Positions 12,279 to 20,823 of a DNA stretch of 64,000 nt are shown here, piece by piece (the first letter of the stretch is position 1; each line of letters begins with the position of its first letter). The notes beneath the pieces are model-generated. The model was not told the DNA's origin, did no database searches, and saw only the letters and a list, made by a program, of their open reading frames with translations. The DNA is from Amoeboaphelidium occidentale (lineage: Eukaryota > Aphelidiomycota > Aphelidea). The translations under genes and the position numbers were made by a program. Location: assembly GCA_023515795.1 (NCBI GenBank), contig JALGPX010000057.1, forward strand, positions 1 to 64,000. The letters are read 5' to 3'.

Positions 12279-13395
12279 TTAATTCATAGCCCTGATCAAG
12301 TCGTTGATCTTCTTTTCGTTATCACCAGAGTTACCACCTTCAACAACGTGCTTAATCTTCTTTGCAGCGAAACCACCGTTTGGTGAGCTTAGCTTGAATG
12401 GCCACAAAAAGTTTGCAGCTTGTTTAAAGTTTGGACCAACAGTGTAAATTTCATGAACCAAATCTTCAACACAGATGATTCCGTATCTGCCCAAGACCTT
12501 TTCAATGACAGAGTTGTCGGTAATAGGAATTCTTTGCTTGTTGACCTTTCCGTGTCCTCTCTTGTAAATCAATTCACGAACAGACTTCAAGTTTGGCTCA
12601 CCCCATGCAACATAAGGCTCAACCAACTTTAGCATTTTGATGGTACAAGAAGTCAAACGAACAAATACAGCAGAGTTGATCTGGACCAAACGCAACAACT
12701 GAAGAATCTTGCGAGGCTTTGGAGAGATCTTGTTGATACCCTTGATACGGACGACTAATGCCAACTTTGGTTCAGCTGGCACGTAGTATGAGCCTGAGGC
12801 CTTTGCTTCTCTGCGCATACGGACTTCATCGCGTTCCTGATCACGATATTCCTTAACGTATTGTTCAGCACGCTTGAAGATGACTTGTCTCTTNNNNTTT
12901 GGTTCAGCTGGCACGTAGTATGAGCCTGAGGTCTTTGCTTCTCTGCGCATACGGACTTCATCGCGTTCCTGATCACGATATTCCTTAACGTATTGTTCAG
13001 CACGCTTGAAGATGACTTGTCTCTTTTCCTTGTTTGCCTTAACAGTTAGCAGCTCCTTATAAACAGAAAATCCCAATAAGAAAGATCAGACCCGAAAGAT
13101 GGTTAATTGGAGGCGTCATTGCAAAGCTCGCCATCCGAGGTTGTTGTGCATCATTTCAGTCGAATTGGGATCCAGAACGCGAAATACCTTTTTCTGTGCT
13201 TCCTTCTGAGCAGCACGTTCAGCAGCCAATTTCTCGACCAACTTACGCTTCTTCAAAACAGATTCTGGAACTGGAGCAGCAGGTTTCCTATATCGGTTAG
13301 TATGTCCCCGTGAAAGCAAGGCGCGGTCGAAGTTGATCTTTCCTTCCACAACCACGCCGTAATCAGTAAAATGCAACGTACTTTGTGACAGCCAT
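12279..13395 (-). CDS. RPL7: Ribosomal protein L7 (uL30), three exons, interrupted by an assembly gap
   Basis: 60S subunit protein. Exon 1 is only 14 nt (13382-13395, MAVTK), exon 2 is 13188-13287, and exon 3 runs from 13037 (an alternative acceptor at 13055 would add six residues) to 12279. Intron 1 is 94 bp and carries a perfect TACTAAC branch site; intron 2 (13038-13187, 150 bp) carries a box C/D snoRNA. The protein contains the eukaryotic uL30 blocks [40 protein letters not shown] and [14 protein letters not shown], and ends IRAMN. A 4-N gap at 12894-12897 is flanked by 128-bp copies. Removing one copy plus Ns leaves 741 nt of joined CDS, i.e. 246 residues, the family size. Confidence 0.96.
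12766..13025. repeat. Assembly gap with duplicated 128-bp flanks inside RPL7
   Basis: Copies 12766-12893 and 12898-13025 differ at one base (Ala versus Thr codon) and sandwich four Ns. Literal translation would duplicate 43 residues of RPL7, which no uL30 protein has. This is an unmerged contig overlap, not a biological repeat. Confidence 0.95.
13072..13169 (-). ncRNA. Intronic box C/D snoRNA targeting LSU rRNA (snR39/snR59 family)
   Basis: Within intron 2 of RPL7, minus strand: C box AUGAUGC at 13154-13148 (six of seven match RUGAUGA) and D box CUGA at 13089-13086, about 69 nt end to end. They are enclosed by an exact 6-bp external stem, CCCAAT (13169-13164) with ATTGGG (13077-13072). The 14 nt directly upstream of the D box are complementary to ACCCGAAAGATGGT, a highly conserved LSU rRNA segment. 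By the D+5 rule the methylated nucleotide is the G of ACCCG (Gm805 region in yeast numbering, from memory). In budding yeast snR39 and snR59, which guide the adjacent site, also sit in RPL7 introns, so host and target are both conserved. The C'/D' boxes are degenerate. Confidence 0.88.
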
Positions 13396-13474
13396 TCTAT
13401 TTTGCTTTTAATTAACACTCAGAAAACCGAAAAAATTTTGCTCGGTTCGTTTTGTCGATCTGATCGGTTGAGAA

Positions 13475-14323
13475 ATGAACGATCCGCTTTACACAAAAAT
13501 TGTTGATAATCCTTCAGAGTTTCAACGTTCATCAAGAAACGAGCGCTGTGAAGATAGCGATAGCGAAACTGTTGATGATCATGATGTTTCAGGGAACTTG
13601 GATTCATATGAGTCAACTGTCTCAGCTGCACTGGGACAAGAACAGATGCTTCCGGAATCAGTTGAGAACCCATTCTTTCAAAGACAAAATAATACCGGTC
13701 CAAAGGGTGTTCTAGCGGACTATCGATTGCATCAAGCTTTGCTGAAACAAGAGGAATTACTAAAGCAGAAGGAGTTGATTGCTAAAATCAAGAAACAGTC
13801 GATGGCACTCACGCTCAATTGCGACAATGATGATCAGGAAGTAAATCAGAGCTTAGAAAACGATGATGATGATGATGATGTGATCAAAAGATATCGAGAG
13901 CATCGTTTGATGGAATTGCAAGATGATCGCCTGAGAAACATTGTAAATTTTGAGAAACCAAAATATGGTGAGCTGAAGCGTGTTGATGTGCAGCATCTTG
14001 TTGAAGAAATTGAGATCGCTCCATCAAATGCTCTGGTCGTGGTATTGATTTGTTCTCAGTCTAAAGAATCTGTTTTATTGGAACGTTTGTTTGAAGAGTA
14101 TCTTTGCCGTAAGTATCACCATATCAAATTTTTGATGGTATTTAATGGTCCAGCTCTTAAGGAAGTTTTTGACTTCCTGTCTGATGACGACGTTTTGCCA
14201 TCCATCTTGTCTTATCGTGGTGGGGAATTACTTGAATGCATGATCCGCTGTTGCGACTACTTTGGTAATCTGAAAGACAAGGAAGCAGTTGAGCAATGTC
14301 TAAAAGATCGTAACATTCTTTAA
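13475..14323 (+). CDS. Phosducin-like protein (PhLP)
   Basis: 282 residues. Phosducin-like proteins act with the CCT chaperonin to fold and assemble G-protein beta-gamma dimers. The N-terminal helix-1 motif TGPKGV-x-ADYR (74-84) matches the family's G-beta-binding TGPKGV-x-DWR. It is followed by charged helices (KQEELLKQKELIAKIKK), an Asp run, and RYREHRLMELQ leading into YGELKRV. The C-terminal half is the thioredoxin-like fold lacking redox cysteines (NALVVVLICSQS, LPSILSYRGGELLECMIR). The length suits PhLP1. The gene diverges from RPL7 with 79 bp between start codons and converges with the chitin synthase-like gene. Confidence 0.88.
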   Translation: MNDPLYTKIVDNPSEFQRSSRNERCEDSDSETVDDHDVSGNLDSYESTVSAALGQEQMLPESVENPFFQRQNNTGPKGVLADYRLHQALLKQEELLKQKELIAKIKKQSMALTLNCDNDDQEVNQSLENDDDDDDVIKRYREHRLMELQDDRLRNIVNFEKPKYGELKRVDVQHLVEEIEIAPSNALVVVLICSQSKESVLLERLFEEYLCRKYHHIKFLMVFNGPALKEVFDFLSDDDVLPSILSYRGGELLECMIRCCDYFGNLKDKEAVEQCLKDRNIL

Positions 14324-14348
14324 TTTCAAATCGAAAGATGTCTTTACA

Positions 14349-14354
14349 TTTATT
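14349..14354 (-). terminator. Polyadenylation signal abutting the chitin synthase-like stop codon
   Basis: On the minus strand the TAA stop (14357-14355) is followed immediately by AATAAA (14354-14349). Confidence 0.5.
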
Positions 14355-17300
14355 TTAAATCAATGCTAATTTCTCCAATGTAAATTCTTCAATGCAAATG
14401 TTAATGAACTCATTGTACTTCTCAACTGAATCTTGTCCAAATTGTACAAATAAATGATCCTTCACTTCTCTTCGTGTTATGGCGTTCAAATCAGCATCTT
14501 GTAAGAAAAATCTTATTTCGTCCTTGATATCTTCTTTGGAGACTCCAGTATCTCTGTCCAGTTTGCTTGCTTTGGACATTTGAGAGAAGGTTGAGATTTG
14601 CGTATCTCTGTTGAAAGCTCTTGACTTCACATCAGAATCAGCATAATCAAAATCTGACTGATAATCTGATCGAGCCATTGATGTTGCTCTCATAGGAGAC
14701 ATCTCAGTTGGCATTTTAACGGAGTCTGGTCGCTGTCCTGAACTTGAGCTAGATGAATTTGGCATTTTCTTCTTTGACTTCTTTGGCTTCATGTTCTCTG
14801 ACTTTTTGCCTTCAAAGTTCGTTGGTCTGTAGTAGAAACTTTGTTGATTTGACGAAGTATTTCGTTGAGTTTCAGTGTCATCTACTGAGGGGAACTCAGA
14901 TTTAGGAGATGCGACTCGAACTGTGTCTCTGCTGTTTATAGTTCTGTGATTCATTCTTGGCGGGGCAACTGGATGCTGTGAAGTGTATTTTGTCATGACA
15001 GATTCACGAGCACGAAGTAAGTCATCAGAGAAAGCTCCTGGTGTTTCTTGTCGAGTGTAAACACTCGCTGGATTGTTCGTGAATGCTGTTGAAGATACAA
15101 GCGTCTCTTGGTTATCATAATATTCACCTTCAGGCCCATCCTGCTGTCTATCGGGAACGAACAAGTCCAAATCATTTGACTTGATCTGAGACATATCAAC
15201 AACCGTTCCATGATACTCATGGTAATAATCATTTCTACTCAATGGACTCATCAATTCACCCAACTTTCCTTCCTTCTCTGCTGTTTCCCATTCATGAAGC
15301 AAATATTGAGGTACATTCGATACTTGAAACTTCTGAGAACCCTTTTCATATGCGACTGCGCCGTGTCTTTTTCCTTGATGCTTGAAGCATTTATCCAAAT
15401 TCCAAAGAGCAAGCAGAGGTAGTATGAAATTGAATAGAGGAATACCAATTACAATGTGAATAAGAATTGAAAACAGAAGCTTGAAATCAAGATAAAACAG
15501 CGAAGCAACAATACTAACAAAATGAGGAACCAACAACACCACAGCAACGATAATATTCGAAACAACAACGCTACTTCCTAAGAATGCAGTCACAAGAAGA
15601 TAGTAGAACAGCACAGTTGCAAGTGGCAGAAATAAAAGAGAGATTATACCAAAAAGAGCAACCAAGTTTCCGCAACAAGATGATCCATCAGAGAATCTGT
15701 TCCATAGAAGAGATAGATCTCTAGTCTTGGTCTTCTCAAAAGATGAATATAGACCATCATTCACCAAAATCTTTCCTAAAGCGTGGCGTTCATATCCTAT
15801 ACCATAGTCTTTTTCTTTCAGAAGCGCGATTGCTGCGTATTTGTCTTCACCTCGATAAAAGCAATTTGCCAAATGCATTCTTGAACCAGGAGCATTGAGC
15901 TCATTAGAAAGAGTTTCTAATACATTCTGACTTTGCATTAGTGGAGTGCCATCAGAGTATTTGAGTCTCAGCATCAACATGCTTGAGTTTGGAACGCTGC
16001 TGATCGTGTTAACATTAAAATGACCAAATGCGCTATTGATAGAGCTCTGAAGATGTGTATCAATGAAGAATGGATAGTAACGGAGCAAGTTTGAGCTGCC
16101 AAACAAAAGCCTTCCTTGAAGCATTCCAAGCTTTCCATCATTGTCCATTCTATCAACCATTCTTAGTACAGACTCGGCTTCAACAACGGTATTTCCACTC
16201 AATAACAATGCATATTCAAATCTTCTTGCATCTAGATGCAATCTACGCAGTACTTTGAAGAACTCGTATTCGAAAGGAGAAAATGTTGAAGAAGATGGTT
16301 TGATTGCCTTGTTGAGGAAAGACAAAAGCATGTGAAGCGTATCTCTTGAGCCTCTGTGGCCAGCAATTTGTTCCTTTTGCGGCTGTTCTGAAGAACTTCC
16401 TTTCTTGTGAATAACAATATAAGCATTAGCACCATTCATTCCAGAGTACATTTTCAAAGAATTCGAGCTTTTGTATCCTTCACCGAGTGATGTATAAGAC
16501 ACATCCTCGCTTGAGTAATGAACGTTGGGATCAAAAGCTAGAGATTTCAGAACTTCGCGACAAGTGGCAGAATCATCACCATCAACAACAAACACCATCA
16601 ATTTGTTTGCGGCCGTATAACGCACGTTCAACATTGACTGAATTGCTAACTGCATATCTTCTGGCTTTCCACCTTCACACTTTACGATAAACATAACGTG
16701 TGCATCAGATAATGGTTCCTTTGTTACAGGAATATCGGAACAGCATCCCATCAGAAACTTTGGAAGAGTAAGAATCAAAAACAAACCCGCCAAAGAGAAC
16801 CAGAGAGGATTAATCATTTTACAATTCTCCAGTTGCTGACCACTCGAAGCCTCAGAGGATAATCCAGCATAGAATAATCTGTCCATACATCTTAGAAGTA
16901 CAGCATTGTTCGATATAGAATTAACAGACGAAGAAGCATCACCGCCAACATTGTCGAGTAAAGCTTGGGTCATTTGAGATCCCAAGAACGCGGTATCTTG
17001 ATTGACTACGAAACGTCCATTATCATTTCTTGTCGCAATGTTTAGGTATCTTCCAAGGTCATATACTTTCCCAGAGACAATCACAAATACTTTGCTTCCT
17101 CCTATGTCATTCTTTGCCTTGACTTCAGTTGCATTCCATCGAATATCTCCAATTGTTGCTCCTCTTATTTCATCGCGATCTGCCGCAGTGAAATAACAAT
17201 CTGATTGTGTTCCACCAGGAAGAGGACAAGATCTTAGTCTACCGCCTTCAACTGTGTATCCAGGATCTCTGAGCCTTATAGTAAGCCAAGCATCGGCTAT

Positions 17301-17762
17301 CTGACGTGCTCTGTCTCCGTTGATACATGCCTGGATATCAGGATCTAAATAGTTTACTGAATTCCTCAGCCTTCCAAGAGCAGTGAAAGACGGGAATACG
17401 CCTGTGAGATCTTCTCCAACATTCTTCTTAAATACATCCAGTTTCGTCTCGTTCTTGATGAGATCTGTATCGACTACTTTTCCATTCTGCGCGAAAAGGT
17501 TGTTTGAAGCCTCAAGGCTTTCCAAAGTGAAGAACGGCTGAGACATCATTCCACATGTTAATTTAGATGCGGTATCCAAAAGATAGAATACTCCGCCTGA
17601 TAATCCAAGCGTCAGAATGAAAAGCGTGAATTTCTCTCTCCATCTCATCACTTCATCATTGTTTCGTCCTGTAACAGCTCTTAGTAGAGGCGATGGCATC
17701 CAGAATGTGAATATCCAGCACAGTATCACCCACAAGCTTCTGGAGCAGGAACTTTTGGACAT
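14355..17762 (-). CDS. Chitin synthase-like protein (class IV/V scaffold) with degenerate catalytic motifs
   Basis: 1135 residues with the architecture of fungal division-2 chitin synthases: N-terminal TM pair with WMPSPLLRAVTG (about 10-64), a cytochrome b5-like luminal segment (VFVIVSGKVYDLGRYL, about 225-245), TM near 325-345, a cytosolic GT2 core (about 350-680), a TM cluster (about 695-810), a long disordered region, and a DEK_C domain (about 1068-1135). The catalytic signatures are eroded. The DADT-type donor motif reads SGNT, the QxxEY acceptor segment reads FIDTH, GCFxMYR reads NSSMLMLR, EDR reads EDK, and QRRRW cannot be found where expected (RDLSLLW). It is likely a non-catalytic partner or regulator of an active synthase (inference). 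Alternatively it may be a strongly divergent polymerase. Confidence 0.85.
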   Translation of the reverse strand: MSKSSCSRSLWVILCWIFTFWMPSPLLRAVTGRNNDEVMRWREKFTLFILTLGLSGGVFYLLDTASKLTCGMMSQPFFTLESLEASNNLFAQNGKVVDTDLIKNETKLDVFKKNVGEDLTGVFPSFTALGRLRNSVNYLDPDIQACINGDRARQIADAWLTIRLRDPGYTVEGGRLRSCPLPGGTQSDCYFTAADRDEIRGATIGDIRWNATEVKAKNDIGGSKVFVIVSGKVYDLGRYLNIATRNDNGRFVVNQDTAFLGSQMTQALLDNVGGDASSSVNSISNNAVLLRCMDRLFYAGLSSEASSGQQLENCKMINPLWFSLAGLFLILTLPKFLMGCCSDIPVTKEPLSDAHVMFIVKCEGGKPEDMQLAIQSMLNVRYTAANKLMVFVVDGDDSATCREVLKSLAFDPNVHYSSEDVSYTSLGEGYKSSNSLKMYSGMNGANAYIVIHKKGSSSEQPQKEQIAGHRGSRDTLHMLLSFLNKAIKPSSSTFSPFEYEFFKVLRRLHLDARRFEYALLLSGNTVVEAESVLRMVDRMDNDGKLGMLQGRLLFGSSNLLRYYPFFIDTHLQSSINSAFGHFNVNTISSVPNSSMLMLRLKYSDGTPLMQSQNVLETLSNELNAPGSRMHLANCFYRGEDKYAAIALLKEKDYGIGYERHALGKILVNDGLYSSFEKTKTRDLSLLWNRFSDGSSCCGNLVALFGIISLLFLPLATVLFYYLLVTAFLGSSVVVSNIIVAVVLLVPHFVSIVASLFYLDFKLLFSILIHIVIGIPLFNFILPLLALWNLDKCFKHQGKRHGAVAYEKGSQKFQVSNVPQYLLHEWETAEKEGKLGELMSPLSRNDYYHEYHGTVVDMSQIKSNDLDLFVPDRQQDGPEGEYYDNQETLVSSTAFTNNPASVYTRQETPGAFSDDLLRARESVMTKYTSQHPVAPPRMNHRTINSRDTVRVASPKSEFPSVDDTETQRNTSSNQQSFYYRPTNFEGKKSENMKPKKSKKKMPNSSSSSSGQRPDSVKMPTEMSPMRATSMARSDYQSDFDYADSDVKSRAFNRDTQISTFSQMSKASKLDRDTGVSKEDIKDEIRFFLQDADLNAITRREVKDHLFVQFGQDSVEKYNEFINICIEEFTLEKLALI

Positions 17763-18409
17763 TTAGTTTTTAGAAAACAAAGCATTATGCAACGTTGGGT
17801 CTAGCCAATCACTTGATCACTGTATTGTAGTACACGATTGGTTGCCTCTTCAGCAAAATCAAATGACACGTGAAACTATTCGCATTTATTGGAAATCGTG
17901 TAGGATGATTATTTTTGAGTTTTCGTGGCAACAATAGTAGAATTTGAGACAGTGGTCATATTAATATCGAACGGTCAAATAAACCCCTGCTTGACGATTG
18001 GATTTTGCGGGGTGATCGACAATCCCTGAACCGAAATTACAGCACGCGTGAAAAAACCGGAGCATTACCAGCTAAGCTTCAAATAAAAACTCCGCAGAGG
18101 AACGCACATGACAATGAAACGCATTTTCTGAGTTAACTTGCATTTCTTCCTTTAACTTCGTAAAATTTTTCGAACTTCCCTGTTTGTCTCAACTCCCATT
18201 CTTTGCTTCTAAGCTCATCTAACTTAGGTTCGAAATTCTGAACAGTTCACTACTTCCTGAAAAACTCGAGTAAGATTTTGTGACGAATGGGCTTTGATGG
18301 CGTCTGCGGTTACTTTCATGCAACGTCAAGTAGAATCCAGCCCAATCAAATTGACTCTTGCTGCATGTTCCTCGTGGACTTAGCTTTGCAGAATATTCTT
18401 ATAAAAATC
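17763..18409. promoter_or_regulatory. Divergent intergenic region between the chitin synthase-like and mucin genes
   Basis: A 647-bp region without a supported gene; it must hold promoters for both divergent cell-surface genes. A palindromic CACGTG E-box lies at 17867-17872. CCAAT pentamers in either orientation recur four times between about 17802 and 18001, more than the one or two expected by chance in 650 bp. An ATG at 18287 is in frame with the mucin gene but would bury its signal peptide behind 41 residues, so it is taken as untranslated leader or a minor start. Confidence 0.5.
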
Positions 18410-19456
18410 ATGAACAGTTCTATTAAGAATATCATATTACTACTAGTTTCATTCACATCAGCCAGTTACGCGCAGACTACACATCAGGATCAAACGTCTG
18501 GTGTTTCAAACACGCACAATCCTATTCCTCTTGCTGTACAGTCCCCTGTCTCTTTGGCCTCAGCAGGAGCAAATGCTTCCGACTCGAACGCAGCTGCTAG
18601 CAGTGCTGTTGGTATTGCATCAACCCAAGCTAAGGTTGCGATCAATGCAGTCCCAAGCGCAAACCAAGATCAAGCTCAAACCGAGAATATCAATGCAGCA
18701 GCACAACAACCAACGCCTGCTATGACCTCCACGCAGCAAATTACTCCAAGTCCAAGCCCTCAGCCAGAACAGAAAGCTGAAATTCAAACAGCGAGTACAC
18801 TATCAGGGACAGTTAGCGCCGCGTCCTTGAATGCCGCGCCAATTCAGAGCCATAACAAAGTCGGATCACAAGACACAACTATGTACTCCACAGCTTCGGT
18901 TCAGCGTCAGCAGTCACAGCAGCAAGATCAGCCCGTCGCGGTTCAACAAACTCAACAACAACAGGCTGCAGCAGTTCCGCCACCACCATTGCAAGCCGCT
19001 CAAGAGAGGCCAGAAATGAAAACAACAGAGTCTTCGATTCCAACTGAAGCTGTTCCGGCCTTGCCTATTGAACCAAAGATGCCAAGTACGCCACCTGAAA
19101 CAGGCCATGCAGTTTCAACATCAAGCAAGGAAGCGCAAACGGAAAGCACTGAAAGAGACTTACCAAAAGATACTGATGAAGGAAATATGGTCATGAAAGC
19201 TCAGTCGGATGAACCGGCCCCTCCACCGCCGCCTCCTGTTTCACCGGAAACTCCTCAAGCGACAACTGAGTTAGAATACTCAAACTCATCGGATGCTTCT
19301 GCACCATCAAACGATTCTGATCCTCCTCCACTTGTTCTAGCACAGAGCGATGCAACACAGATTTACCCTTCACAGAATGCTGGTCATATGGAAAAGTCTG
19401 GTGCGATTTATCAGTTTGTTGTTATAGTTGCTTCATTCTTTCCATTCTTATTTTAA
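18410..19456 (+). CDS. Secreted Ser/Thr/Pro/Gln-rich mucin-like protein with GPI-type tail
   Basis: 348 residues from the ATG at 18410, chosen because it places a clean signal peptide (NIILLLVSFTSASYA) at the N-terminus. The mature region is almost wholly Ser, Thr, Ala, Pro and Gln with proline runs (PAPPPPPPP), no cysteines after the signal and no folded domain; heavy O-glycosylation is expected. The C-terminus is a 15-residue hydrophobic stretch (YQFVVIVASFFPFLF) after a small-residue KSGA segment, the pattern of a GPI-attachment signal. It is probably a cell-wall or plasma-membrane anchored protein. The gene diverges from the chitin synthase-like gene. Confidence 0.75.
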   Translation: MNSSIKNIILLLVSFTSASYAQTTHQDQTSGVSNTHNPIPLAVQSPVSLASAGANASDSNAAASSAVGIASTQAKVAINAVPSANQDQAQTENINAAAQQPTPAMTSTQQITPSPSPQPEQKAEIQTASTLSGTVSAASLNAAPIQSHNKVGSQDTTMYSTASVQRQQSQQQDQPVAVQQTQQQQAAAVPPPPLQAAQERPEMKTTESSIPTEAVPALPIEPKMPSTPPETGHAVSTSSKEAQTESTERDLPKDTDEGNMVMKAQSDEPAPPPPPPVSPETPQATTELEYSNSSDASAPSNDSDPPPLVLAQSDATQIYPSQNAGHMEKSGAIYQFVVIVASFFPFLF

Positions 19457-19462
19457 AATAAA
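19457..19462 (+). terminator. Polyadenylation signal directly after the mucin stop codon
   Basis: AATAAA begins on the base following the TAA at 19454-19456. The convergent DHODH gene ends 20 bp further on. Confidence 0.5.
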
Positions 19463-19476
19463 GTATCTAGCATAAC

Positions 19477-20622
19477 TTATTTATTTCCTATTCCCACCAA
19501 CTCTTGAACTGATTTGAAGCCTCTCTTGCGGCACTCTTCTTCCAGAGCGTGCTTGATATCTTGAATAAGGATAGGACCAGTGTAAACTAAGCCGGAATAA
19601 ATCTGAACAACAGAAGCACCTGCTTTCATAAAATCAATAGCATCTTGTCCTGAAGTTATACCACCACAACCAATTATTGGTATTTTTCCTTCCGTTCTGT
19701 CATAAAACTCCTTCACAACTTTCAGTGAGAGTTCTTTCAATGGTCTCCCTGATAGCCCTCCTGTTTCATACATTGCTTGCGATTTTAATCCTTTAGGCCT
19801 TGATATCGTAGTATTGGATATAATCACGCCATCAACTTTACATTTCAAAACTATATCAGCAATATCATTTAGTTCTTCCTTACTCAAATCAGGAGCAATC
19901 TTTACTAACAATGGAGGCTTATTATCCAAAGAATCTCTCGCTTTAACGACATCAGTAACTAGCCTCTCCAGCATTTCCTTCTTTTGCAAGTTTCTTAATC
20001 CTGGAGTGTTTGGCGAAGAGATATTCACAACCAAATAATCACCAAAGTCGCCCAGCCGCATAATGCCGTTCACATAGTCATCGTTACTTTCAGCTGGAGA
20101 TGTCTTGTTCTTGCCTAAATTTACTCCAAGTAATCTTCCTTCTTGCTTTTTATGATCTCTACATCGTTGCACTAAGCGACCTCTCACTACAGCGTGACCG
20201 TCGGAATTGAAACCATAACGGTTAATGACGCCCAAATCTTCTTCCAACCTGAAGACTCGTGGCTTTTCGTTTCCAGGCTGAGGCTTTGGTGTAACTGATC
20301 CAACTTCAACAAATCCAAACCCCATATTAAACAGAGCATCAACAATCTCCGCATTCTTATCATAGCCGGCTGCAATTCCAATTGGATTTCTTAGCTCCTT
20401 TCCAAAAAGCGATGTGCGTAGAACAGAATAATCAGTTGTTCTTTCTCGCGGTAACAATCCAAGCTTTCCCAAAGTAATAGTAAACTTATGGGCAGATTCA
20501 GCATCCAGAAGACGTATAGCAGGCATTGTAATCAGTCCATTCAAAGAAGAACGTGTGTCTGTGAAGTAGAATCCCAGAATTCCGGCACAAGTTGCACCTG
20601 CTGCAAATCTGATCGCGCTCAT
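19477..20622 (-). CDS. DHODH: Dihydroorotate dehydrogenase, class 2 (quinone-linked, mitochondrial)
   Basis: 381 residues catalysing the fourth step of de novo pyrimidine synthesis, passing electrons to ubiquinone in the mitochondrial inner membrane. A short N-terminal hydrophobic segment (residues 5-20) and the following helical region are the class 2 membrane-entry part; class 1 enzymes lack them. Family blocks are IGIAAGYDKNAE (81-92), VEVGSVTPKPQPGNEKPR (105-122), INRYGFNSDG (133-142) and the active-site loop NISSPNTPGLRNLQ (from 200), which holds the catalytic serine. A C-terminal FMN phosphate-binding segment IIGCGGITSG follows. AATAAA is built into the last two codons (Asn-Lys) before TAA. 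A class 2 enzyme implies respiration-linked pyrimidine synthesis. Confidence 0.96.
   Translation of the reverse strand: MSAIRFAAGATCAGILGFYFTDTRSSLNGLITMPAIRLLDAESAHKFTITLGKLGLLPRERTTDYSVLRTSLFGKELRNPIGIAAGYDKNAEIVDALFNMGFGFVEVGSVTPKPQPGNEKPRVFRLEEDLGVINRYGFNSDGHAVVRGRLVQRCRDHKKQEGRLLGVNLGKNKTSPAESNDDYVNGIMRLGDFGDYLVVNISSPNTPGLRNLQKKEMLERLVTDVVKARDSLDNKPPLLVKIAPDLSKEELNDIADIVLKCKVDGVIISNTTISRPKGLKSQAMYETGGLSGRPLKELSLKVVKEFYDRTEGKIPIIGCGGITSGQDAIDFMKAGASVVQIYSGLVYTGPILIQDIKHALEEECRKRGFKSVQELVGIGNK
19480..19485 (-). terminator. Polyadenylation signal inside the last two codons of DHODH
   Basis: On the minus strand the gene ends AAT AAA TAA, so the hexamer encodes Asn-Lys and touches the stop. 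Another AATAAA is absent from the 20 bp to the convergent gene, which makes this the likeliest signal. Confidence 0.4.
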
Positions 20623-20823
20623 CAGCTACAAGAAAGGAAATGCGACCCAATTACACCATATCAAGATCTCTATTAACGTTTTTTGTAGTTATCGTACCTT
20701 TTGGTTAGCCAATAGCGCAGACGCAAACCGGATCTGATGTTTCACAGCTGTGCAACCTTTCACGAAACACAGTCAAGCACAAGCTATAATAATTATTCTT
20801 AAAACCGAAACGCATCGTTTCAA

